Origin: Rhodomicrobium sp. R_RK_3
GTDB taxonomy: Bacteria; Pseudomonadota; Alphaproteobacteria; Rhizobiales; Rhodomicrobiaceae
DNA: 64,000 nucleotides
Assembly: GCF_002198715.1 (NCBI RefSeq)
Contig: NZ_MWLK01000015.1
Location: forward strand, 184,656 to 248,655
Direction of reading: 5' to 3'
Part shown: piece by piece, positions 1 through 7,832 of the stretch
How positions within the stretch are numbered: position 1 is the stretch's first letter
Layout: each line of letters begins with the position of its first letter
Notes under the pieces: generated by a model
Told to the model about the DNA's origin: nothing
Database searches by the model: none
The model's input: only the letters and a program-made list of their open reading frames with translations
Translations under genes and position numbers: made by a program

Positions 1-615
1 CTGTTCAGCCGCGCCGGCGCCGAGCGGGAGCGGATCGCCCAGCGCATCTATATCAACGCCGCGCAGGCCCATGCGGGCGACGTCTTGGATTTCGTCATCC
101 GCCAGATCGTCGACCGGCCCGCCGCCTTTCCCGGCGTTGTCGGCGCAAAAATCTCCGGGCCGTTCTCGGGGGCAGGGCGCACCGACAACATCGTCATCTA
201 CCTGGAGAGCGAGGAGGATCGCAGCCGCGTGCTCGGCCATCTGGCGCGCTATGAACGCGCCCATCCGTCCCATTTCCTGCCGCAGACGCCGCGCCTCGCC
301 ATGCCGCATTTGCCCGGCATCGGCATCGCCGAGGAGCCGACCGCCGCCATGAAGGACGCCGCCGAGGCGATTTTCGAGGCGGAAGGGCTGCCCCCGCCGC
401 AGCGCCATACCGGCCGCCTCGGCTTCGGCAATCTGCGCGCCATCGTCATCTATCTGGCCTACCGTGATTGCGCCGGAGCGCCGAGACCGGCCGCCGGCAA
501 CGCCGATTTCGCCGACACCCTGCGCTGGAAGGTATGGCAGCGCTTCGTCCAGTTCGGCATCAATCCGGACGAGCCCTCGCTCAATCTGCGCCGCGGCGCC
601 GATACAGCGCGATAA
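1..615 (+). CDS. HopA1-like (T3SS effector family) protein, C-terminal part, cut by window edge
   Basis: The open frame runs in from base 1 without a stop, so the 5' end lies outside the window; 204 residues are visible. The order of short motifs resembles what I recall of the HopA1 family: RIYINA near the start, a KISGP segment, RTDNIVIYL about 35 residues later, then a HF...P stretch, a GIGIAEEP motif and finally GRLGFGNLRA. HopA1 was named from a Pseudomonas type III effector, but many members are in bacteria without type III secretion and have no known activity. No signal peptide or membrane segment is visible in this part. The assignment is by motif memory only, and the missing N-terminus prevents any statement about the full domain layout. 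The next gene on the same strand starts about 125 bases downstream. Confidence 0.5.
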   Translation: MFSRAGAERERIAQRIYINAAQAHAGDVLDFVIRQIVDRPAAFPGVVGAKISGPFSGAGRTDNIVIYLESEEDRSRVLGHLARYERAHPSHFLPQTPRLAMPHLPGIGIAEEPTAAMKDAAEAIFEAEGLPPPQRHTGRLGFGNLRAIVIYLAYRDCAGAPRPAAGNADFADTLRWKVWQRFVQFGINPDEPSLNLRRGADTAR

Positions 616-739
616 TACCGGGCGTAACCGCCCGTTCAGCCGCGATTAAGCCGGGATATGCCCAGATTCACCGGATGACAGATTTCGCTGATTGGTTCAT
701 TGTGACGCGGTTTCAACCTGCCTTCTGACGGAAATCACC

Positions 740-1075
740 ATGGTACCCGGCGTAAAACTCTCCATTCGGGCACTATTCTTGCTCAGTTGTACCCTGCTGT
801 TCCATCTCCCGCCGGCGGGAGGAGCCTCGGCCCAGCAATATCTCGGCAATGAGCGGCAGAAATGCACAGGGGCCGTCACGGTGACGGCGTCGGGCGGGAC
901 GCTGACGGTGCGGCCCTTCGAGTCGCGCTCGGTCGATATCGGCAACACCAAGGTGAGCTGGCAATGCCAGGACCAGCAGGCCAGCGACACCCAATGCCCG
1001 CAAAACACCAATAAGGTGCTGATCGACCGCAGCCAGGGCGGCAGCACCTTTTCCATCATTTGCCTGCACGACTAG
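740..1075 (+). CDS. Small secreted cysteine-containing protein, function unknown
   Basis: A 111-residue protein when started at the internal ATG, which places a clean signal peptide at the N-terminus: basic start (VKLS), hydrophobic core LFLLSCTLLFHL and a likely cleavage after ASA. The frame is open further upstream to 692, but that would put 16 non-hydrophobic residues in front of the signal. The mature part of about 80 residues has four cysteines, which could form two disulfides in the periplasm. I recognise no family. The region after it, up to the patatin-like gene, is about 130 bases, so the two could be co-transcribed. Confidence 0.6.
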   Translation: MVPGVKLSIRALFLLSCTLLFHLPPAGGASAQQYLGNERQKCTGAVTVTASGGTLTVRPFESRSVDIGNTKVSWQCQDQQASDTQCPQNTNKVLIDRSQGGSTFSIICLHD

Positions 1076-1206
1076 ATCCCGATCGGCGCGCTCGCGCCGC
1101 TGCCTTTTCCTGCGTCCGCACGATTTGCCGCGCAATCCGGCATCTGCCGTCCTGATCGTGCTCTGAAGTCTCGCGTCTTTGAATTCGCGTCGTTTGGGTG
1201 GGGGAT

Positions 1207-3363
1207 ATGAACGACATCACGCCAGCCGGCTCCAGCGCAGCCCGGCATTTTTCGCAGGACCTGATCCTGTTCATCCTGCCCGCCGCCGTGCTGGGCTTCC
1301 TCGCCCTGGCGATGTTCTTCGATTTCCTCGGGGCGCAGTCGAGTGAGATCGCCAAGCTCATCAACGAGATCGAGATCCAGTGCAAGGCGGATTTCTGGAG
1401 CAGCGTCGGCAAGGCGGCGGCGCTCGATCCGAGCGTCACCGGCAATGTGAGCTGCGGCCATTACCTGCCCAAGATCGCGCTGTTCTTCGTGCTCCTCGCG
1501 GTGTGGAGCGTCATCGCCAATGTCATGACGTTGAAACTGTTCCACTCGGTCCAGCCGCCGCGCCTGCGTTTCGCCATCGCGGCCGCCGTGGTCGTCGCCC
1601 TGCCGGCGATCCTGCTGGTCAAATATCTGACCGTGATTCCGCCCAGCCTGACCTGGGTGAGCAATTTCCCGATATTCGTTCTGCTGATCGTCGCCCAGAC
1701 CGGCCTGTTCGCCGCCTTTTTTGCCTGGCGCTTCTTCCGGCATCCGGACCGGCAGATCGGGCCGTGGCTGCTGCTGACGCTGTTCCTCGGCTCGATCGTC
1801 GCTTTCGTGGGCCTGTCGCTGCTCTTCGCCTATTACCCGGCGAACTTGTTCAATTATATCGGCACGACGAATACGCTCGTTCTCTACCTGCTGCTCGCCT
1901 ACGCCTTTGTCGGCGGGCTGTTCTACTTCGGGCGGGCGACCGGCATTCCCTTCTCCGGGTTGCTGCTGCTCTGGGTGCTGGCGCTCAATAGCTGGGGCAT
2001 CAACGACAACCATACCGTGCGGGCGCGCCAGATCCCGGCACCGGCCATTAAGGGCGAGCAGCAATTTCTGAGCTGGCTCAACGCCCGGCGCGACCGCGCC
2101 GCCTTCGCCAATCACGACTATCCCGTCTATATCGTCGCCTCGGCGAGCGGCGGCACCTACGCGGCGATGCGCACAGCCTATTTCCTCGATGTGCTGCAGC
2201 AGAAATGCCCGGCCTTTGCCCACCACATCTTCGCCATCAGCTCCGTCTCCGGCGGCGGCCTCGGCGCGCTCGCCTTCGCCGCCCAGCGGCAGAGCCTGGA
2301 GCCGCAGGCCTTGGCGGCCTGCGCCGCCATCGAGGCGGCCGGCACGCCCGCCGATTACAAGGAAACGCCGATCCTCGACGCCTTCTTCTCGCAGGATCTG
2401 GTCTCGACCATCGTCGGTGCGGGCTTGTTCCCCGACATGCTGCAGCGCATCCTGCCCTTCTCGGTGGCCGCCTTCGACCGCTCCGAAGCCTTCCGCAAGG
2501 CCATCGGCGAAAACTGGCGCTCGGCGCTGCGGAGCACGGCGGAGCGGCGGCCCTCGGTGATGCGGCGCTTGCGGCCGTCCCCCACCGACAAATGCTCGCA
2601 ATGGCGCTTTTTCTCCCGCTGCGAGATCAGCGCCTATTGGGACCCGGCCGGCGACATTCCGATGCTGATCTTCAACGCCACCGAAGTCGATAGCGGCTCG
2701 CCGGTCGTGCTCTCCAATCTCGACGCCATCTATTACGCCAACAGCCTCGCCGCCAGAAACAGCCCGAATTTCCAGAACCGCTCGATCTATGTCATCGATG
2801 CGGCGAGCCTCAGCGCCCGCTTCCCGATCGCGCTGCCGGCTGGCTTTATCAACGATGTCGGCGGCAGTACGCGCATCCGCCTCGTCGACGGCGCCTATTT
2901 CGACGGCTCCGGCCTCAGCACCGCGCAGGCCGTCAAGCTGGCCATCGACGGCATCGCCGCCGCGCAGAATTTGCGCGTGAAGGTCCGCATCATCTTTCTC
3001 GGCGAGAAGGTGCCGAGCATTTACGACGCCCTGGCGATCAGCACGGGCGCCGGCATGACGATGACCACGATCGAGGCCCCGCGCGGCGCTGAACTCAGCG
3101 CCCATATCAAGGCGCTGCTGCAGTCGCGCGACCAGCGCAGTGCCGAGACGCTGCGCCAGGCCTTCCGCATCGACCCGACACTCCTCGGCTTCCAGTGGGA
3201 CCCTTCCTTCGGCCAGCAGAATGCGACGCCCTGCTCGAACATTCCGCTGGCCTGGTATCTGGCCCCCTGCACCCAGCGCGTGTTGAAGGACAGGCTGCGC
3301 AACGCCGTGCAGGAAAATGCCGATGCGCTGGAAGTGCTGCGCCAGGAACTGTCGCCGCAATAA
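1207..3363 (+). CDS. Membrane-anchored patatin-like phospholipase
   Basis: A 718-residue protein. The first 270 residues contain about six hydrophobic segments (for example LILFILPAAVLGFLALAMFF and LLLLWVLALNSWG), so the protein is embedded in the inner membrane. The second half is a patatin-like acyl hydrolase: a Gly-rich SASGGT segment for the oxyanion site, the nucleophile elbow SSVSGGGLGA, and the Asp of the Ser-Asp dyad in LVDGAYFDGSGL. The first Gly of the usual GxSxG is Ser here. Expected activity is hydrolysis of acyl lipids at the membrane; the substrate is unknown. The ATG at 1207 is preferred over the in-frame GTG at 1198 because a GGGTGGGGG purine run sits just before it. A hairpin follows the stop. 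Confidence 0.75.
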   Translation: MNDITPAGSSAARHFSQDLILFILPAAVLGFLALAMFFDFLGAQSSEIAKLINEIEIQCKADFWSSVGKAAALDPSVTGNVSCGHYLPKIALFFVLLAVWSVIANVMTLKLFHSVQPPRLRFAIAAAVVVALPAILLVKYLTVIPPSLTWVSNFPIFVLLIVAQTGLFAAFFAWRFFRHPDRQIGPWLLLTLFLGSIVAFVGLSLLFAYYPANLFNYIGTTNTLVLYLLLAYAFVGGLFYFGRATGIPFSGLLLLWVLALNSWGINDNHTVRARQIPAPAIKGEQQFLSWLNARRDRAAFANHDYPVYIVASASGGTYAAMRTAYFLDVLQQKCPAFAHHIFAISSVSGGGLGALAFAAQRQSLEPQALAACAAIEAAGTPADYKETPILDAFFSQDLVSTIVGAGLFPDMLQRILPFSVAAFDRSEAFRKAIGENWRSALRSTAERRPSVMRRLRPSPTDKCSQWRFFSRCEISAYWDPAGDIPMLIFNATEVDSGSPVVLSNLDAIYYANSLAARNSPNFQNRSIYVIDAASLSARFPIALPAGFINDVGGSTRIRLVDGAYFDGSGLSTAQAVKLAIDGIAAAQNLRVKVRIIFLGEKVPSIYDALAISTGAGMTMTTIEAPRGAELSAHIKALLQSRDQRSAETLRQAFRIDPTLLGFQWDPSFGQQNATPCSNIPLAWYLAPCTQRVLKDRLRNAVQENADALEVLRQELSPQ

Positions 3364-3377
3364 AGCGCGGTGCTGTT

Positions 3378-3397
3378 CCGGGCGCGTTAGCGCCCGG
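3378..3397 (+). terminator. Perfect hairpin after the patatin-like gene
   Basis: CCGGGCGC, loop GTTA, GCGCCCGG: an 8-bp perfect stem beginning 15 bases after the stop codon. No T-run follows, so it may stop transcription poorly or only protect the 3' end. Confidence 0.45.
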
Positions 3398-3411
3398 GTC
3401 TAACTCCTAAG

Positions 3412-3518
3412 CGAAATCCCCGCGAAGGCGGGGATCCAGTATTCACAAACTCGAATTAGCTTGCCGATCAACCGCTTGCGCTGCGGCGTACTGGGTCCCC
3501 GCCTTCGCGGGGATTTCG
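3412..3518. repeat. Dispersed repeat family A, copy 1
   Basis: Two arms about 50 bases apart are inverted copies of each other (AAATCCCCGCGAAGGCGGGG and its reverse complement), and each arm also contains its own short palindrome CCCCGC..GCGGGG ending in ATCCAGT. The same layout recurs at 6728-6834 and 13831-13937. The gap between the patatin gene and arsR (372 bases) holds this repeat, the hairpin above and the ArsR operators; no gene is seen. Confidence 0.8.
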
Positions 3519-3684
3519 ATAAGCTGGGTTTCAGCTTAATCTCATCAGGCTCCAGCCGCCGTCAGGAGCACCCGATACGCGGGTGCGGCTCGTCGAATCG
3601 CCGACCACCAAATGACGGCACGCCCCCAGCCCCATGGCTCCCGGGACGAAATCACCCTGTCCAGACCTTCCCGCTTGACTAACT

Positions 3685-3727
3685 CATAGCTCGACAGTTA
3701 TATGTCAATCCATAGCCCAACGGTTAT
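3685..3727 (+). promoter_or_regulatory. Two tandem imperfect palindromes, probable ArsR-type operator
   Basis: CATAGCTCGACAGTTAT at 3685 and CATAGCCCAACGGTTAT at 3711 are direct repeats 26 bases apart. Each is itself an imperfect inverted repeat, ATAGCY-N4-RGTTAT. They end 8 bases before the ATG of the ArsR-family gene, an ideal place for autorepression. Seen in sequence; the binding protein is inferred. Confidence 0.65.
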
Positions 3728-3735
3728 CGATCCAG

Positions 3736-4059
3736 ATGCTGAACGCTCACGACGTACTCTTCAGAACCCTCGCCGACCCGACCAGGCGGGCCCTCTTCGA
3801 GCGGCTATGCCGCGAAGGCGAGCAGACCGTCGCGGCCCTGACCGCTCAGGCCGGGGTCTCGCAGCCGGCCGTGTCGAAGCATCTCGCGGTCCTGAAACAG
3901 GCCGGGCTGGTGCGCGACCGGCATGAAGGCCGTCAGACGCATTATAGCGCGCAGCTCGGCGCCCTGGCCCCGCTGATCGACTGGACAAGCCAGATGACCG
4001 GGTTCTGGCAAAACCGCTTCGACGACCTCGAGGACTTGCTGAAAAGGATGGACCAATGA
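3736..4059 (+). CDS. ArsR-family winged-helix transcriptional regulator
   Basis: A 107-residue regulator consisting of one winged helix-turn-helix: DPTRRALFERL at residues 13-23, then the recognition helix region VSQPAVSKHLAVLKQAGLV at about 42-60, and the wing RDRHEGRQTHYSA. It lacks the CxC metal site of true arsenic sensors and belongs to the subgroup that sits with SRPBCC and DUF1801 genes. The stop overlaps the start of the next gene by 4 bases (ATGA). It very likely represses its own operon through the two palindromes just upstream. The inducing signal is unknown. Confidence 0.9.
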   Translation: MLNAHDVLFRTLADPTRRALFERLCREGEQTVAALTAQAGVSQPAVSKHLAVLKQAGLVRDRHEGRQTHYSAQLGALAPLIDWTSQMTGFWQNRFDDLEDLLKRMDQ

Positions 4060-4472
4060 CCCAAGTTGCGACCCAAACGCGTTCCGTCATTGTCGAACGT
4101 GAGATCCCCTATCCGCCGGAAAGGATCTGGCGCGCGCTCACGCAGCCGCATCTGCTCGAGGAGTGGCTGATGAAGAACGACTTCAAGCCGGTCGTGGACC
4201 ATCGTTTCAAATTCAGCGGCGAGTGGGGCGCCGCTGAATGTCAGGTCACGACGCTCGAGCCGCATAAAACGCTGTCCTACACATGGGCGGCCTACGGCCT
4301 GGAGAGCGTCGTCACCTGGACGCTCACGCCGACCGGCAACGGAACGGTTCTGCGCATGGAGCAGGCGGGCTTCCGGCCGGATCAGGAACAGGCTCATCGC
4401 GGCGCCCAGGGCGGCTGGCGGCGGTTCTTCGCCAAGCTGGAAGAGCTTTTGGCGCGGGCCGACGAGGTTTAA
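4056..4472 (+). CDS. SRPBCC (AHSA1-type) domain protein
   Basis: A 138-residue START-like/AHSA1 protein. The typical opening is present: VEREIPYPPERIWRALTQPHLLEEWL, followed by the beta-rich FKFSGEWGAAECQV and a C-terminal helix with GGWRRFFAKLEELL. Such proteins form a hydrophobic cavity, but the ligand is rarely known. The gene is translationally coupled to the ArsR gene upstream and touches the DUF1801 gene downstream (TAA directly followed by ATG). Confidence 0.88.
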   Translation: MTQVATQTRSVIVEREIPYPPERIWRALTQPHLLEEWLMKNDFKPVVDHRFKFSGEWGAAECQVTTLEPHKTLSYTWAAYGLESVVTWTLTPTGNGTVLRMEQAGFRPDQEQAHRGAQGGWRRFFAKLEELLARADEV

Positions 4473-4928
4473 ATGGCGGACAAACCGAGCCAGCGGGCGT
4501 CGAAACTGGCGCCTCCGAAGGCCGGAGGGCCGGTGCTGCTAGCGGGCGGCAACCCTCAGATCGCGAAAGCCTATGGCGACGCCCCGGTGCAGGCCTATAT
4601 CGCTGCCATGCCGGGCTGGAAAAGCGACGTCGGCCGCCGGCTCGATGCGCTGATCACGCGCACCGTTCCCGGCGTGCACAAGGCGGTCAAGTGGAACTCG
4701 CCGCTTTACGGCATCGAGGGCGACGGCTGGTTCCTCGGCGTCCATTGCTTCTCCAACTCCATCAAGGTGGCGTTCTTCCGGGGCGTCGCGCTCCGCCCCG
4801 TCCCGCCCGGCACCTCCAGGACCAGGGAGACGCGCTATCTCAACATTCGCGAGGACGACCCGTTCGACGAAGCCCAGGTCGCCGACTGGGTGAAGCAGGC
4901 TAGCAAGCTGCCCGGCGAGCGGATGTGA
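4473..4928 (+). CDS. DUF1801 domain protein
   Basis: A 151-residue cytoplasmic protein. The DUF1801 core is seen from about residue 45: VQAYIAAMPGWKSDVGRRLDALI, then VPGVHKAVKWNSPLYG and the aromatic GDGWFLGVHCFSNSIKVAFFRG. The family is related in fold to iron-chaperone-like YdhG proteins, but no reaction is established. It is the third gene of the ArsR operon; the ATG follows the previous stop immediately. Confidence 0.85.
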   Translation: MADKPSQRASKLAPPKAGGPVLLAGGNPQIAKAYGDAPVQAYIAAMPGWKSDVGRRLDALITRTVPGVHKAVKWNSPLYGIEGDGWFLGVHCFSNSIKVAFFRGVALRPVPPGTSRTRETRYLNIREDDPFDEAQVADWVKQASKLPGERM

Positions 4929-4945
4929 GCGGGAGGACCTACGCA

Positions 4946-5410
4946 ATGAAGCCTGCCCAGGAAAGCCCGGGGAAAACGACGACCATGAACAAGATGACGA
5001 GCGCTCCGCAGAAGGGCTCCCCCTCGCAACTCATCGACGCGCGAATCGCGGAGCTGGGCGATTGGCGCGGCGCGATGCTCGCCCATGTCCGGGCTGTCAT
5101 CAAACAAGCCGACCCCGAAGTAGTCGAGACTTGGAAATGGAGAGGGGTTCCGGTGTGGGAGCACGCCGGCATCATCTGCACCGGCGAGACCTATAAGAGC
5201 GTCGTGAAGCTGACTTTCGCCAAGGGCGCCGCGCTGGACGACCCGTCCGGCCTCTTTAATTCCAGCCTCGAAGGCTCGACCCGCCGCGCGATCGACATCC
5301 ATGAGGGCGCCGCGATCGATGGGCAGGCGCTTACGGCGCTCCTTCGCGCCGCCGTCGCGCTGAACCTTTCGCGCCCCGCGCGCTCTCAGAAGAAACCCAA
5401 GAGTACGTAA
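4946..5410 (+). CDS. Second DUF1801-type protein
   Basis: A 154-residue relative of the gene upstream: LIDARIAELGDWRGAMLAHVRAVI, then EVVETWKWRGVPVWEHAGIICTGETYKSVVKLTFAKG. It is the last gene of the ArsR operon. The ATG at 4946 is chosen because GGGAGG lies 10 bases before it; a GTG overlapping the previous stop at 4925 and an ATG at 4985 are alternatives. The paralogous pair of DUF1801 genes behind ArsR and SRPBCC is a recurring arrangement in Proteobacteria, of unknown purpose. Confidence 0.82.
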   Translation: MKPAQESPGKTTTMNKMTSAPQKGSPSQLIDARIAELGDWRGAMLAHVRAVIKQADPEVVETWKWRGVPVWEHAGIICTGETYKSVVKLTFAKGAALDDPSGLFNSSLEGSTRRAIDIHEGAAIDGQALTALLRAAVALNLSRPARSQKKPKST

Positions 5411-5429
5411 TGCCGGCCCGGCGGCGCAG

Positions 5430-6008
5430 CTATTGCTGCTTGCCGCCTTCCTGCCATTTCGTGACCCACTCGATCGGGTGGACCAGATTGATGATGTTGG
5501 TCGTCAGATTGTCGCGGATCAGCCAGGCCATCCAGACTTCGATGCCGATCAGCAAGGCGACGCTGACGACGACCGGCAGCCAGGCGGCAAGGAAGAAGCC
5601 GGCGACCATGGTGAGCAGGTCGGCGACCGAATTGATGATGCTGTCGCCGTTATAGCTGGCGGTGATGGCGGTGTCTTTGTACTTGTTGATGATATAGGCG
5701 CTGTTCTCGAACAGCTCCCAGCCGCCTTCGATGGCCGTGGCGATCAGCAGACCGACGGCGAAGGGCACGCGGCCCCGCCCGATCAGCCAGATGAAGAAAT
5801 AGAAGATCAGCCCGTGCAGGATGTGGCTGAAGGAATACCAGTCGAAAATGTGCTGCGAATCCTCGCCGGCAAAGCCGCCGACGTCGAAGAGCTTGACGGT
5901 CCCGCAGGCGCAGATCGGCGAGCGGCCGTTGTAATACAGCAATCCGGCAAGGAGCGCGACGCCGGCGAGCCAGATGATGAACGCAGGTACGGGGGTCAAT
6001 TTACGCAT
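5430..6008 (-). CDS. UPF0314 / DUF2585 integral membrane protein
   Basis: A 192-residue membrane protein with about five hydrophobic segments: residues 8-26, 61-77, 82-92, 133-150 and a final amphipathic region. The family signature is visible: YYNGRSPICACGTVKLFDVG, DSQHIFDWYSFSHILHG and EGGWELFENSAYIINKYRD-like sequence. The family is widespread in Hyphomicrobiales with no assigned function. It runs convergent to the DUF1801 gene, with only 19 bases between stops. It is probably transcribed alone, since the upstream SRPBCC gene is divergent. Confidence 0.88.
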   Translation of the reverse strand: MRKLTPVPAFIIWLAGVALLAGLLYYNGRSPICACGTVKLFDVGGFAGEDSQHIFDWYSFSHILHGLIFYFFIWLIGRGRVPFAVGLLIATAIEGGWELFENSAYIINKYKDTAITASYNGDSIINSVADLLTMVAGFFLAAWLPVVVSVALLIGIEVWMAWLIRDNLTTNIINLVHPIEWVTKWQEGGKQQ

Positions 6009-6216
6009 GGGTTCTCATCGCATGAGATCGGCGAATGAGGCAATCGAAGCGGGGATTCCCGACGCATTCCGGGGCTGGAATGAGGTAGCTATGCCACACC
6101 CCGAATGGGTGAGGCGATCGCCGCCAGCGGCGGCTGAGAAAAATCGAGGTCGCGTTGTCGGAGGGCCGGCCGGTGGTTCGTCCTAAGCCCACACCCAATC
6201 AATCACGGAGAGGACC

Positions 6217-6714
6217 ATGACCGCCGAAGCCCAGACCGCCAAGACCGCCGCGCCCGCCGACGAGCGCGATCTCGTCCTGACCCGCATCATCGACGCGCCG
6301 CGCGAAAAGCTGTTCCGCTGCTGGACCGAGGCCGAATTGATCAAGCAATGGTTCGCGCCGCTGCCTTATACGACGCCGTTCGCCGAGCTGGATGTGCGCC
6401 CGGGCGGCTCGAGCCTGATCGTCATGCGCAGTCCGGACGGTGTCGACATGCCAAATCCCTTCGTCTATCTCGAGGTGGTCAAGAATGAGCGCCTGGTCGG
6501 CACCGATGCTTACACAAGGGCCTGGGAGCCGTCCGCGAAGCCGTTCATGACCTTGATCCTCACCTTCGAGGACGCCGGCGACGGCAAGACCCTCTATACG
6601 GCACGCGCGCTGCACTGGACGGTGGCCGACCGCGAAGCGCATGAGAAGATGGGCTTTCACGTCGGCTGGGGCATCTGCACCGACCAACTCGCGGCGCTCG
6701 CCGCTAAGATCTAG
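6217..6714 (+). CDS. SRPBCC (AHSA1-type) domain protein
   Basis: A 165-residue SRPBCC protein with the characteristic N-terminal strand and helix LVLTRIIDAPREKLFRCWTE followed by LIKQWFAPLPY and the sheet region ELDVRPGGSSLIVMRSPDG. The C-terminus ends in the long helix ending DQLAALAAKI. GGAGAGG lies 7 bases before the ATG. It is a stand-alone gene, not linked to the ArsR operon, and is divergent from the DUF2585 gene. The ligand is unknown. Confidence 0.87.
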   Translation: MTAEAQTAKTAAPADERDLVLTRIIDAPREKLFRCWTEAELIKQWFAPLPYTTPFAELDVRPGGSSLIVMRSPDGVDMPNPFVYLEVVKNERLVGTDAYTRAWEPSAKPFMTLILTFEDAGDGKTLYTARALHWTVADREAHEKMGFHVGWGICTDQLAALAAKI

Positions 6715-6727
6715 ATCCACAGTTTTT

Positions 6728-6834
6728 GTCATCCCCGCGAAAGCGGGGATCCAGTAAAGGGCAGAGATTGCGGTTGGGCAGAACCCAAACGCCAGCGCTG
6801 CGGCGTACTGGATTCCCGCGTTCGCGGGAACGAC
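6728..6834. repeat. Dispersed repeat family A, copy 2
   Basis: Starts GTCATCCCCGCGAAAGCGGG and ends with the inverted partner TACTGGATTCCCGCGTTCGC. It fills the gap between two convergent genes and may act as a two-way terminator. It is the most regular copy in the window together with the one at 13831. Confidence 0.85.
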
Positions 6835-6862
6835 ACCATTACCTCTGGTGAGCCCCTTCGGC

Positions 6863-7360
6863 TCAAGCCTGCCGGGCCGGCGCCGGCAGGATCATGCAGG
6901 TCTCGATGCCATGGGCGACCAGCTTGCCCGCGGCGTCGGTCAGCCGCGCCTCCGAACTTGCCAGCCGCGAGCCCGTGTGCACGGCGACGCCTTCGCAGCG
7001 CAGCCGCCCGGTCGCCGCCAGCACCGGGCGCACGAAATTGATGGTCATGCTGGTGGTGGTGAAGATCTGGCCCGGCTCGAGCAAACTGTGCACCGCGCAG
7101 CCGAGCGCGCTGTCCAGCAGCGTCGAAATCCAGCCGCCATGCACCGTGCCGAGCGGGTTGTAGAATTTCTCCGACGGCGCGCCTTCGAACACCGCGCGGC
7201 CCCTCTCGACCGAGACCATGATGAAGTCGCAGCTCTGCGCGATGGGCGGGGCCGGGAGCGCGCGATCGATCATCGCCTGCAGCATGTCCAGACCGCTCAT
7301 GCCGGCCGCGATCTCGCGCGGCGTGATGCCGTATTTCACAATATCCGGCTCCACGGTCAT
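6863..7360 (-). CDS. PaaI-family hotdog-fold thioesterase
   Basis: A 165-residue single hotdog domain. The family motif lies in NPLGTVHGGWISTLLDSALGCAVHS, where the HGG turn and the following Asp form the usual active site, and the paired strands TTTSMTINFVRPVLAATGRL follow. Expected reaction: hydrolysis of small acyl-CoA thioesters, often aromatic ones, in the cytoplasm. The ATG at 7360 is preferred because GGAAGG precedes it; the frame stays open to 7441, but that would overlap the operator-like palindromes upstream. It stands alone, convergent with the SRPBCC gene. Confidence 0.85.
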   Translation of the reverse strand: MTVEPDIVKYGITPREIAAGMSGLDMLQAMIDRALPAPPIAQSCDFIMVSVERGRAVFEGAPSEKFYNPLGTVHGGWISTLLDSALGCAVHSLLEPGQIFTTTSMTINFVRPVLAATGRLRCEGVAVHTGSRLASSEARLTDAAGKLVAHGIETCMILPAPARQA

Positions 7361-7386
7361 GCCTTCCTCCCCAATTTGCCCAGCTA

Positions 7387-7424
7387 TAGCTGCATATGCA
7401 GCTAGATTTAGATGTATATGCAGC
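7387..7424 (-). promoter_or_regulatory. Operator-like palindrome pair upstream of the thioesterase
   Basis: TAGCTGCATATGCAGCTA (7387-7404) is a perfect 18-bp palindrome. A second site TGTATATGCAGC (7413-7424) repeats its TGCATATGCAGC core 22 bases downstream, two helical turns away. A smaller palindrome AGCTATAGCT (7382-7391) overlaps the first. The position, 27 bases before the thioesterase ATG, suggests a repressor binding in its promoter; no regulator gene is adjacent. Confidence 0.6.
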
Positions 7425-7455
7425 CATGAGAGCCGGCGCAAGCAATATGTCAGAC

Positions 7456-7563
7456 AAAATCTCCGCGAAAGCGGAATTCAGGAAGCCGCGGCAATTGCTG
7501 GGAAGCAGTGGCCCGACTTCGCGTTCGTCAATACTGGATCCGGGGTTGCGCGGGGGTTTCGAA
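7456..7563. repeat. Dispersed repeat family A, decayed copy
   Basis: The left arm AAATCTCCGCGAAAGCGGAA and right arm TACTGGATCCGGGGTTGCGC keep the layout and spacing of family A but have lost bases in both stems. The gap from the thioesterase start to pqqA (472 bases) contains the palindromes above, this repeat and a doubtful short frame. Confidence 0.55.
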
Positions 7564-7567
7564 GACT

Positions 7568-7768
7568 ATGGAGGCCACCCGACCTAACGCCACCTCCGCC
7601 TTTCTCCGGACGCGCCCAGGTGCGGCGCGTGCGAGCCCCGCCAGCACATTCTATCGCTTTCGTGATGGCACCTTCGACAGCATTCAAGAGTTCTTTACCT
7701 CGCGCGGCATTGGCGAGGGCGGAAGGTTTGCGCTAGACTTCGACCGGACGCGCGGAGAATGGCTCTAG
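7568..7768 (+). CDS. Doubtful 66-residue reading frame upstream of pqqA
   Basis: From the ATG at 7568 the frame gives 66 residues ending RFALDFDRTRGEWL. Codon third positions are fairly G/C-rich, as in real genes here, but there is no ribosome site, no recognised motif and the start abuts a decayed repeat. It could be the end of a broken gene or chance. It lies on the same strand, 64 bases before pqqA. Confidence 0.2.
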   Translation: MEATRPNATSAFLRTRPGAARASPASTFYRFRDGTFDSIQEFFTSRGIGEGGRFALDFDRTRGEWL

Positions 7769-7832
7769 CCATGAACGAAACCGGATCGAACCGCGCCTCA
7801 ATTCGATCCCGATTTACAAGGAGAACGCACCC

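Noticed and set aside
1072..3360. A 762-codon open frame on the minus strand
   Set aside because: It is the mirror of the patatin-like gene, rich in Arg, Gly and His with no family motifs. The plus-strand gene has membrane segments and catalytic motifs.
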